From Eremophila alpestris peregrina (Eukaryota; Chordata; Aves; Passeriformes; Alaudidae): DNA of 64,000 nt. The stretch covers positions 15,512,049-15,576,048 of the forward strand of contig WMCF01000014.1 in assembly GCA_009792885.1 (NCBI GenBank), read 5' to 3'. The notes below the pieces were generated by a model. The model saw only the letters and a program-made list of their open reading frames with translations. It was not told the origin of the DNA and did no database searches. This document shows, in pieces, positions 28,001 to 40,000 of this stretch. The position numbers and the translations under genes are program-made. Numbering within the stretch: position 1 is the first letter of the stretch; each line of letters starts with the position of its first letter.

Positions 28001-31000
28001 CAACTGGTATTTATCATTAAGAAAACTGGTTTTACACTTGGCTTTACAAACACAGGTAGCATAGAAAGTCTTGCCAGCATCTGTCTTTCATGACATTCAT
28101 TCCAATGGGTAAATTAAGAAAATGCACTAGTGGCAAATTTATAAAGAAGGACCAAAATCTTCATAAAGCAAAATTAACACATTTCCTGTGGAAATTAAAA
28201 TATGCATAACAGTTATTAAAATACAAATTAAAAGCTTAATGCTTGACATAAGTAAGGTAGCAGCATTGCTCAGCAGGTGGAGGGAGTATAAGGACAAAGG
28301 TGCACAGCAGCCTGTATTCTCAGTTTGACCATCTGAATGGTTGTCCTAGGGTGACTGTATGATGCTTCTATCCCCAAATCGTCTGTTCCGTCTGAGTTAG
28401 ATATTGTGTTCTGTAGCTCTAAGTCCTAGAGTGACGGGGGAGAAAACAGTAGCGCATTTTTTTTTTTTGTTTTGGGAGACGCAGCAACTCCTCCACTCTC
28501 TCGAGCGGCGGGACTGTTTTTCGTCTGTTTTTTTCGGCGGTCAGAGATCTTTTTTTGCTTTTAGTTAGTTTTAGCTAGCTAGGGCAGAGAAGTTCCCTGG
28601 ACTGGTTTTTTTTTCCTTTTTCTTGGGACTGTTTAAACCTACTCTTGGACTGAAAGATCTACACGAAGGAGAGCAACGGGGGAGCACCGGGGCCACCGGG
28701 CCAGGCCCAGGGGGCATCTACCAGCGCCGGAGAGAACTGATAAGGCTGACGAGCCAGGCTCTCACAGCAAGGACTCTTTCTTAATTTTGCCAGGTTTTAT
28801 TGTTTAATATTATTAATTTCTAGGTTTGTAAGCACTTTCTTTTTGTTAAATAAATAGTTTTTTTCCACTCATCTCTAAGGAAGATTTTCCCGAACCAGTA
28901 GGGGGGAGGGGCAGTTCCAGCCTGCTTCCCAGAGAGACCCCCATTTGGGAGGTTTTTCTCCCAGATTTGCCCTAAACCAAGACAATGGTTCAGACCTCCT
29001 GCAGGCACTGCAGGCCAGTGATCCATAGGTCTTTCTGGAGACTCTCAGAATCCTCTTGACTTCTATTCAGAGTATTGCCTCAGCTTTCCAATTCACACTA
29101 GTTCAAAGCAGCTGTGAAGGTCACAAAACTGCAAATACAGCTCATCTTTAACTTCAGCAATTGGGGTGCTGAAGAGATCGTTGTGGACACATCAGTAGCC
29201 TGCAATCTGTGTTCAAGAATCTAGAATTTAGGTTTCACTACATTTGTACATTACATGCCAAATCAATCATTCACTATGCTCTGTTTTAGGCATAAAATAA
29301 CATATCAGTAATTTCTGCATGAATTCCTATGTGGGGATTCCCTTCAATCAGAGCAGTAATGTCTGGCAGAACATTTATTAGTAGGATTGATAATGTAAGG
29401 CATAAGCAATCTAAAAAACATCAAAGAAACATCATGTGCACTATGAAAAAAAAAGATTTCCAGAAATCTCTGCTGCAATAACTAGCTGTATCCAGGAAAA
29501 ACACATGGTAAATACAGCTGGACAGCTTCGGGCAGTGTCACCACTGAGAAGTCACCACTGAGTAATCAGACATCCATATTTTGTGCAATACAGGGCCTGT
29601 GGTTTCAGACATACCAGAACTAAACTAAATGGTGATAAAAGAATGAAGCAAGTTACAAATATATGCCAAATTAAGAAGGCTGATAATTTTCAGCTGTTGT
29701 TAATATTTTCTTGGCAAGTGGCCCTCTCTTCAGGTTATATCCAACCAGCAGACAAGCTCGTGAATAAATCGATATCACACTCTCAAGAAACACTGAACCT
29801 TTATCTTAATACAGTAACTTGTAAATTAATTTTGTCATCAAGGTAGTTGTGTGCATTTCTAGATTAAAATACACCTTCAGTGCACAATTAATTGACTGGA
29901 GCCCATAGTTATGACAATTCATCTGTACAATACAGATTCCTGAGCCATAATAAACCATCAAGTTGCCTAATACAAACTCTCAGCCTGCCCTCATTAATGT
30001 TCCAGCTCCTGAATCACCTTACAGTGGCTCTTTGCTGAACTTGCTCCAGAGTGTTCATGGTTTTCTTGTCCAAAGTGCTCAGTATCCCTGATGTGGTCTC
30101 ACCAGTGCTGAGTAGAGGGGAAGGATCGGCTCCCTTGATCTGCTGGCAACATTTTCACTGATGCAGTCTGGATGTTGTTGGTCTTCTTTGTTACAAGGGA
30201 ACATTGCTGGATCATGTTCTACTTGTTGGTCACCAGGATTCCCAGGTACTTTCTACCAAGCTGCTTTCCAGCTGACCAGCCTCCTGTGCACTGTGGAGCA
30301 TGGGGCCTTTGCCCTTTGCCAGGTGCAGGACTTGGCATTTCCTTTTCTGGAATTTCACGAGGTTCCTGTCTGCCTGTTCCTTTAGTTACCCAACATCCCT
30401 GTGAATGGCACCAAAACCATCTGGTCTAGCAACCTCTCCTTTCACTTTTGCATCACTGGCGAATACACTGAGAGTGAACTTTGTCCCATCATTAATGAAG
30501 ATGTTAAATAGGACTAGACCAAACATCAACCCTCGGGATACCTCCCCTCATCTAAAAAGGCAGTCATCTCATCATAGAGGGTTATCATGTTGGTTAAGCA
30601 CAGTTTCCCCTTCATATATCCATGCTGACTATCACCTTATCACCTTCTTGTTCTTGATGTGTCTGGAAATTGTTTGCAGGAAGACCTGCTCCGTTACCTT
30701 CCCAGGGTCTGAGGTGAAACTGTCCAAGCCTAAAGTTCCTCAGGTCTTCCCTGCCCTTTCTACAGGCAGGAGTGCAGGAGTGAACTTGCTTCCTTCCCTT
30801 CTCCTTCAGTCCTCAGCATCCCCTCTCAATACCTAACCCTATCCTCCTCCATCAAGCGTAAGTCTTCCTTGCTCTGGACTTTACAACTGATCTCAGGGAC
30901 CTGGCATTCCTGTAGGTTCATCTTACCAGTAAAGACTGAGGCAAAGAAGACCACAGGCTATTTAGTGTCAATTGTCACTAGGTGTCCTGCCTCATTCAGC

Positions 31001-34000
31001 AGCAGGCTCTCATTTTCACCAGTCTTCCTTTTCTGCTGATGTAGTTCAAGAAGCTTTCTGGCTGCCTATCACATAATTCACCAGGATCAACTCCTGATAT
31101 GCTCTGGCCATTCTAACTCCACCATGCATTAAGTGGAGCTTGGATAAAGTGATCCTTGAAAATCAAGCAGCTCTCTTGGACCCTCCTTTCCCTCAGGTCC
31201 ATGGCCCATGGGTTTCTTCCAAGTAGACTGCCTGTGCCCTCATGTGTTTTCTCTTCAAAAGGTACCAGGGTGATTAAAGTTGCCCATAAACACCAGGCTT
31301 GTGAACACAAGACTTCTTCCAGCTGTACAAGGAAGCTCACTTACTACGTCAACTTGATGAGGCAGTGTGCAACAGATTCTCACATCATCACTCATGTCGG
31401 GCTCTCAGTACAGTGCACTCCAGTGCCCACAGGCTGTTCTCAGCTGGCTCAGCATCCATTCCAGGCAGAGCTCCATGCAACCCAGTTAACATTCTCACAT
31501 AAAGGGCTGCTCCTGCTCCTCACCTTCCTGTACCTGTCCCTCGCAGCACACCTGCTATGGGAGCCTTCCTGCTGTGTCTCTGTGATTCCAATAGGATGGA
31601 AGCCAGGTAACTGAACACAGGTTTCTAACCAATACGACAGAAAGTCTGTTTACAAGCACTGGAATCAACAGTTTGCCTTGGAGGCCTGGTGTGGGGGACA
31701 AGAAGGGGTAGGGGGGGAGTCTCGGCAGATGCTGTAAAACTGTTACAGACTCCTCTTTCCTCACTCCCCCTTTTCCAACTATAACATTTTAATTTCAAAG
31801 CATTTTAATTTTGTAATTTCAAAGTCTTTTAGAAATTACACAATACAATGGACTAGTTAAGCCTAATTTCCTCTATTTTTGATCTCTCCTTTTAACATTA
31901 CAGCCCTATCTTGTGATTTATGCTTTCTCTTTCTATGCTGGTTTTGCATTAATTGATCTGTGGTGAAGAGGGAAAAAGTCAGCCATGGAAGTGATTCTCT
32001 GTGAGGAGCTGCTAGCAGCTTTCTCCATGCCTGGCAAAACCAATTGCTGGCTGGCTCTGAGAATTGGTACATTGCTAAGCCAATTACAGATGCTAGTAAC
32101 ACCTCTATGATAACACACTGAGGAAAGAAGAAACCATGGGAAGCTCTTTCTGCCCTTGGAGGGGTGCCCAGTGGTGTGGCTGAGCCCCTTCCAGGCAGGG
32201 CCAGGCCAGGCCCCATCCTGGCATGGCTGCCGAGTTCCTGTCACCGGGGGTGGCACCCTGGTGCCACAGCACCAGCCTGCACCATGTGACCAACAGCAAG
32301 AGGAATAGCAAGCAATTCCCCAATGCAATGCCCGGAAAAAATAAACTTTTCAGTGCTGCAGAACTCTATAAAATCTTTTCAATTAATAGAAATTGTGAAC
32401 AAACAAACCTACAGACACCAATTCTCTCCCAAGTCAGAAAAAAGGAAAAGGTGCAAACACCTTAGGAGAACAACATGGCAGCACTAATGTCAGTGTAAAG
32501 GAGGGAGGGGGAGGAGGAAGTGCTTTGAGTGTCAGAGCTGAGATTCTTCTGCAAGCCGTGATGAGGGCTGTAATACAACAAACTGTTTCCTCGTAACTCA
32601 TGAAGTGCATGGGGGGATGCAGCATTCACCCACAGCCCATGAGAAAAAGGCACTCGTGCTGGAGCATGTGGATGCTGAGAAGCTGTGATCAGGTGAGAAG
32701 CTTGAACAGAGAGTGAGAGAACCCTTGCTTCCAAAGACAGAGAAAGAGGACCCTTGCTTTTATACTAGAACAGCTCATCCCTAAAAACTGCACCCCATAA
32801 ACCAAAAGCAATTGTGGGAAGACTGCAAGCCATGGGGGGGGCTTCATGTAGCAAGCAGGTTCCGGGTGGACTGTTAGCCAATAAAATTAAAACCACGTTG
32901 GAAAAGTTCACAGAGAACTGCTTTCCACAGGAAAGACTCCCTGTCATAGCAGAAGAGACTCCTCTCCCTAAGTGAACTGAAGAAAGATTTTAGAAGTGAC
33001 AAACTGACTAAAAATGCCACATTTTGTCTCCCTGTGCTGTTGGTGGGATGGAAAAAAAGGCTGGGATGGGGGGAGAAAGGTGTTCTAAAGGTTTATTTTA
33101 GTTCTCATTATCCTCTTTTAATTCTGTTAATACTTTTTTTTTCTTTACACCTTTTAACGTTTTGAGCCTGCTTTGCCCTTTAAGTGTTTCCTCCTAATCT
33201 TTATTTCAACCCATGAGTTTTCTTTCACCCTCTGCTGCTCAACTATAGCAGAGGAAAATGAATACATGACTTCTTGTGGGGGCACTGGTGTTTGGCCACC
33301 TTCAACCTGTCACACTTTCTAAATCCACCTGGTACCAAGAAGTTTGGTTCATGACCTGAGCCTCTGCACTTAAATTGTTTGCCTAATTCTTACTATCTCC
33401 CTGTGTTACTCAGTTTTTGTTCCAATCATGCTGCATCTAGAGTAAAGTCATAATTATCAACCATTTTGTAGATCAGGCTAAGGTGTAACAAAACCAAAAC
33501 CCCAAAAATCTTGAAAAGAAAGAAATGCTGATATTTCCTGGATTTGTCACAGAAGAACATGCTTAATTATACAACCATATTAAGTATTTTTAACTAGGAA
33601 AAGAAAACTATTCTTAAAATGCACAGGTAACTCATTAAATACTAGAGGAAACAACACCATACAGTTTATATTAGATGCATAATGGAAGCTAAACTATCAT
33701 GAAATCTATAGGTGCAGGTGGCAGACACAATATCAAAACACACAGAGGGTGGAAAAGCAACATGATTCAATAGCCAGCTGATATTTCTTACCTGGCAAAG
33801 AAGAATTTATACAACCCCACACTTCTCTCTGAAAAGTAAAAATGCAATTAAGCAAAAGCAAGTCTACAGAAATAAGAGTGTTTCTAGCAGATTCAAATTT
33901 CAGCATTTTTTCACTGGGTTTTAAATATCTGATGGGAAGAATTCTTATGTTTAAACATCTTTTAAAGAAGTGCTATGATAGAAGCTAGTACCACTTCCTT

Positions 34001-37000
34001 CAATAAGAGGGCTGCTATACATAGACTATGGAATCAATAGCAGCATTTTTGCAGATGCAAAACATAATGCAGTTATCTGGAATACACAAGCTAGACAACT
34101 CTCTCCATCAGTGTTCACAGAACTAAACTGCAACTTAGACAATGAACAAGATTTGTCTAGGACTAAGACCTATGGAGATTCCTTTCCACCAGCTTAAAAA
34201 TACTCTAAACACACATAACCACACAGAAAACAAATTAAGAAAAGGGTTTCAATCACACTGACACAGCAACCTATACTGTCACACAATAACAAATCTATTT
34301 ATCATCACAGGAATTGATGACTTTTCAAAGATAGATCTGTATTTAATGATCTAACAATGTCCTCCTCTATATCTATGGAATTTTTCTACTTAGACAAGAG
34401 CCAAAGCAAGATCAAAAGAAGATGGTAAAGAGCTGCTACTTCTACAAGTTTCATCCCCTTGATTCAGTTGACTTCCTTTATTTCATGAGGAGGTTAATGG
34501 TTAGACTCAAAGATCTTTAGGGTCTTTTCCAACCTAAATACATCTGTGATTCTAAGAAAAAAATCACAATCTTGTGTTGACAGTAACTTTTTAAATTAAT
34601 ACCACGCAATATCATATCACTTGAAGGAATACACACAACACAACGTCTGTAACCAGTATTCAAGAATATTGACCACCTGATTAAATTTAAACCTATCCGC
34701 TCATCCATGAAATTGCACCAGAACACTTGTCCAACAAGACAAGAGACATCTGAGAACAGCATATATGGTACTGAGTTGAATGGTTAACTATTTTACATAC
34801 CTAGATATTACCAGTTCAGTGGTATTAATTTAGGATCCACAGTGGACAGCTGACATCACTTATAAAGAGTTATAAAAATAATTCCGTAATTTTCCTCCTT
34901 TCAGATAATCTCCAATCCTGTCTTTATCAGAAGCACCTGTCTACTATACAGATAAGATTCTACTCATCAGGGAATGAAAGATAAAGAAAAACAGTACCAA
35001 ACCAAATGCTGTTCATCACTTCCATAGGTTTTCATGACAGATTTTACTCATATCAGGAGCTGTCTACAACTTTCTGGGACCTTGCAGCTACTGACTTACA
35101 GAAACAGAAAGCTGAAGGAACTTTGACACACAGATGGAAAGGATCTACAAGCGAACACATTCTTGTTGCTTACTAAATGTTATTCCCAGATTTACTACTC
35201 CTACTCATTGTCCACTTGAGCTGAGCATGTTTTAGACTTGCTGCAAACAGTATTGATACTGCTCAGAAGTAACAGAAATTACCAAAAGAAAGCAGGCTTT
35301 TCTGACTGCAATAGGATGCCAAGAGATAAGACTCTAAAATTGACAATCTGAATGACCTTACTTATCTATTCCCTGATTAGATTGTCCTTAGAAGAGGGAG
35401 CAGATTAGACTCTTTTTTTAGTAAAACTAAAGAACTTTAATGACACAACAGAACTTTCAGGAAACTGTAATCTTATCCAATAAAAGCATTACTTCAGTTT
35501 CTCAGATAAGGCCATGAACAATTTGGTGGAGCTATCAGAGCCTTCCTGTCTTAGCCCAAGACCTCATGGCTTTGTGCCATACAGTTGGAATGTATGATCT
35601 AATTTAAGTCACTATCATTAACATCCAAGTGACAATCACCCAGCACAGGTTTTTACAACATAGATAAGATTTTCATTGCATTTTATAGCTTATACATGCC
35701 ACCTTAATGCAAGTAACGTAATTTATGAGAGCTTTAACAACAACAACAAAAAAATCCTACTTTGAGGTTCGAATCTCATTTGAAGAGCTTTTCTAGCAAG
35801 CCTTACCATTGATTCTGGACAATACTCAGGTGCTCGCTGCAGTAAGTGCTTCAAACGGGAGTCACTCTTAGAAGACAAAATCTGTTAGAAACAAAACACA
35901 TCTTAAAACACAGAGAATGTAACGGAACATCAAATCCTTTTTTCAATTGATTTCACTGTATTTAGTTTCTCTAATATCTACTCTTTGACAACTTTGCTTA
36001 ACAGTATGTACAGAATTCAAATTTAAGATTTCTTTTTATGCATTTGTAGTTCTTCAAATATGTTTCACTTTTTATAGAGAAGCAATGAGAATTTCCTCCT
36101 CAAACATTTCGATCAGAAAGTTTCCACTGAATGTGGAAGGGCAATGTTAACTAGAAGATTTCTGCTACACATATGAAAATACTATACAATTCTATTTACT
36201 CAATTAACCTTCTGCTACATGTTACATGACCTTAAGCAATTAAACTTAAAAAAACCCTGAAACAAGTAATTTCTGTGGAACAAGGTAGAACAAAACTGAG
36301 ACTAGTTAAAAAGACAGTCAAAGCTAACATGGGAATGCACAGTACCCATAGTCAAACTGAACACCCAGGAGCTTGCTAGACTGGATGGAATACAACTGAG
36401 GATATTGAGGATATTGTTCCTTTAGCAGTCTAATAAAGTTTTACTTCTAAATTAAGACAAGAAACTGGTCAACAAGAGGAACTGAAACAGACCTATTAAT
36501 GTGTGATATGGAACTGGAAATTATATAAATGAAACAGATGAATTTCAGTAGGAAAAGTACAGTATTGTTCTATTCTAAATTTGTTCTACTTTCTATTCTA
36601 ACATGATAAACTTCTTGAAAGAAAATCAAGAGAACAACAGCACTTGTTTCAGAAATGAGAGCAAAAAAAGAACTGCATTAGTATTTTGACTTTTCTGAGG
36701 TCACAGAAAACCAAATAAAGTAATTCTGGTTAGAAGGGATCTCAGAAGATCATTTATTTCAACCTCATGGCCAAAGAAGGGTCATCTATGACAACAGACC
36801 ATGGTGTCCATCTGCCTATTCTTTCCATCTGTCCAGGTCCCCCTAGATGACAGTCCTGCCATTATCAACATTTCCTTTCAGCTTCATATAGCCTGAAGAC
36901 TCAGTCAGAGTTGCCTCGTCCAGTTCGTTAACAAAGCTCTTACACAGGACAGGTCCCAGGGCAGACCCCTTTGGTATTCCACTTCTTATTAGCCTGCAGG

Positions 37001-40000
37001 CAAAGTAGGACACACTAACCTCTGTCTCTGAGGCTGATTTTACAACTGGTTTTTTACTCATCTAATTGTCCATTCCTCAAACCCATACGACCCTAACATG
37101 GATACAAATACACTGAGGAACTTAAATGTTTAAAAACTTGCTACAGACCACACAAATTACATCCATGCCTTTCCCCTCATACAGAAATCCAGTCTTATTA
37201 ACAAATCAGGTTGGCCAGGAATGATTTACTGACACTAAATCACACGCTGCCTTCAGCAACAGCTTCACACTTTTCCTTCTTCAGCCTTTAACTAGTGCTG
37301 CCCTTGACATCCTCTACGAGTCCCAATTCCAGCTGAGCTTTGTCTTACCCTATATAACCTTACTTGCCTCGGCAAAAAGTCTAAATTCCTCTTGTAAAAT
37401 ATTTCCCTGCTTCCACATACTCTGTATCATATCTTTTCTGCGCCGAAGCTCATTCATTACTTCTCTGTTTATCCAAATCAGATTCTTGGAACATTAAGGT
37501 GTTTTCCTGAGAGCAGGGACGGGCTGTCATTAAGCTTGGAGGAGGCTATGGATAGAGTCCGCTGGAATGGTATACAGATGAATGCTGCCAGGAAACTTCT
37601 CAGTGTGAAAGTTCTCAGAAATAAATTTAGGAAAAAAAATTCAATTAAAGAAAGAGACGCCCATTTATTCCTTGCTGCAGTATCTGACATGCATAATCAA
37701 AAAATCATGAAAAGGAGATTATACTAAAGCTAAAAGTGGAGTAATACTTATTAAGAATGCAAAATAATTAGGTGTTTGAATCATGTTAGTTGACAAACAA
37801 ATCTGTAATCCACATTCTCTTGTTCAAAGGTCTCACAGTAGCTGATTTACTGGTTAGTAGAATTCTTTACCCTTAATCAAGCCTTTTTCCTTAACTGGCA
37901 GGATCTAGGCAACATGACCGGGTGTCCTGTGCCTTTCACTCTGGGCTCCTGTGCAAGGCTTCCTACAATACTATCACTGGTGTCCAAATAGATGAGCAAA
38001 CAATGGGTAACAGTCTGAGGGTTTTTTTGACCTGTGATGTTGTGATTCCTGCAACATCCTAGATCTGAGTCCCTGGAGACCAAATGACCTTAGCCAGAAA
38101 GTCTCATCTGCAGATGAGTGCCTCCATGCCCTGCAGAAGGGAGTGTTACTTCAGGTGGTATTGTTTACAATCTGCTGCTTAGGCCAAGATGGCTCCTCAA
38201 CAAACCTCGTTCCTCCTCATCTGCTCTGAAGCCCCAAATCTAATCTGCAAGTACATATCCAAAGACAGGCCAAAGAACTTCTTCCTCCTGTCAGCTGCAC
38301 AAGATAGTTAAATTACAGGAGTTGAAAATCAGTAAAATAACAGCAGACAGCTCCTTCAGCCAGCCTGTTGGACCATATCAAAGGATCACACAGAAAATTA
38401 TGCCACCAGCCTGAAGTGAGATAGCTAAGCCAGCTCCTTATAGAATACTTTGAGGGGCATCAGTCCTGCTTCAGACTTGTTCTAGACCTCTCTAGATTCT
38501 GGATATGCTGATTATCCGAGTGGAGAGAGATTGTCCAGATGAGGCCAGATCAGAGTATCTTATAAAACCCACAGAAAACTATGTAATAATTAGAACCAGT
38601 ATAGCAAAATTGGGATGGAATTTGACAGTAAAAAGCTGGAGGCCTTTCATGAAGAGCCAACAGGAATTCACATGATAAGCTGGAAACTTCAAACCAATGA
38701 AACACAAGAAAAAAATGGACAGATGATTCCAAATGCTGTATCAATGCAGCTACTAAATTCACCAATATTTTACATATACAGGAATTGATATCTTCTTCTT
38801 ATATCCAAGTTCGAACCTAATTTTTAAGACTGAGTGCCACACTTTTTTATATAATGCCATGTATAATTATGCTTACCTGTATTCAAATAGATAAACTTAT
38901 GCTGGAAGGGCTGCAAGAATAATTATTATTACTATGCTGCAAAGAGACTGTAAGACTTTCCTTGTTCAGCCTAACAATATGAAAACTGAAAGAAGATTTG
39001 GTTGTATTCTCTAGATATATCAGGGAGGGAAAAGTGCAATTTAAAGTGAAAATTTTGTTAGTACAATTAGAGATAAATATAAACTTAATCATAACCAGAT
39101 TTTTTGCTTGAACAGCCCCAAAGAGAGCAATGAATACAAGAAAAGAGGGCAGGAATTATTTAAGAACACAAATATAAAAAACTTTGTCTACATCTATGTA
39201 AGTTTTACTGATGTAAAATTCTTATGTACATAAATAAATGTAACCACACACACAGAGCTGTGCAAATTACCACCCACAGGTACAAATCTAAACCTAAGTT
39301 ATGGAAAAATACTTTCCAAGCTTGAATTCAGAACAAACATCCTTATTAACAGAATAACTGAGCAGATTTTTGCTGCATTCATAAAGCCATTTATCATAAT
39401 GAGATGCTTAGTGGACAAACGAGAATTGGAAGGAAGAAAGAATAATACCAGCATCTTGTTCTTCAGTTTGAACTCCCCAGAACTTAGAAACATATAAGAT
39501 TCATAAATTCTGTAAAATACCTCACCCCTCTCATTTCCCAATGTGTTAATCACTTCTTGACCAAATTGTGGCCTCAGGCTGGTATTCCTATTCCTCCTCA
39601 ACTTCAGCAGAACTCATTTTCCACTACAAAAGGAAAGAGGACTATAATTTTAGAACTTCTCAGTTCTCATCTTGATACCATTACATCTCACGATTCACAC
39701 ACAGTCCCCAGACAGAGGATCATTCGCTTACAAACTTAATGTTGCTACATCATTCTCTAAAGGCACAATTTCAACTCTGATGGAGTTAAATTTGAAACAA
39801 GCTTACCTGTTCACAGACATCACGGCACATTAAATTGTCCTTTGCATGGTAACAACAAGACAAGCCTATGGAAAAGCAGGGAGAGGGAAAAAGATATTTA
39901 AAAGATTTGAAACACTTAACCATCACTTCCGAACACAAGTGCACACTTGATGCTCTATCAGGACAATTTTCTGGCCCACAGATGACCATGGGAAACTTTC

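Larger units (their letters stand above)
26357..33791 (-). other. RECK intron 4 (7.4 kb, dense in mobile elements)
   Basis: Four elements in line: LTR 26,801-27,326; LTR 28,342-28,984; CR1 30,000-31,625; long LTR about 31,950-33,314. Together they fill more than half the intron. The pieces between them are plain AT-rich DNA. Confidence 0.8.
35882..39806 (-). other. RECK intron 2
   Basis: Holds the CR1 reverse-transcriptase remnant at 36,715-37,490 and a diverged CR1 piece at about 38,880-39,110. No extra exon recognised. Confidence 0.75.

Noticed and set aside
30161..30836. Overlapping plus-strand open frames of 74-143 codons
   Set aside because: They are antisense readings of a CR1 LINE remnant.
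35766..35778. GAGGTTCGAATC, like a tRNA B box
   Set aside because: No A box, anticodon arm or acceptor stem around it; it lies in intron 3 next to exon 3 and looks like chance. A similar word near 38,812 was rejected for the same reason.
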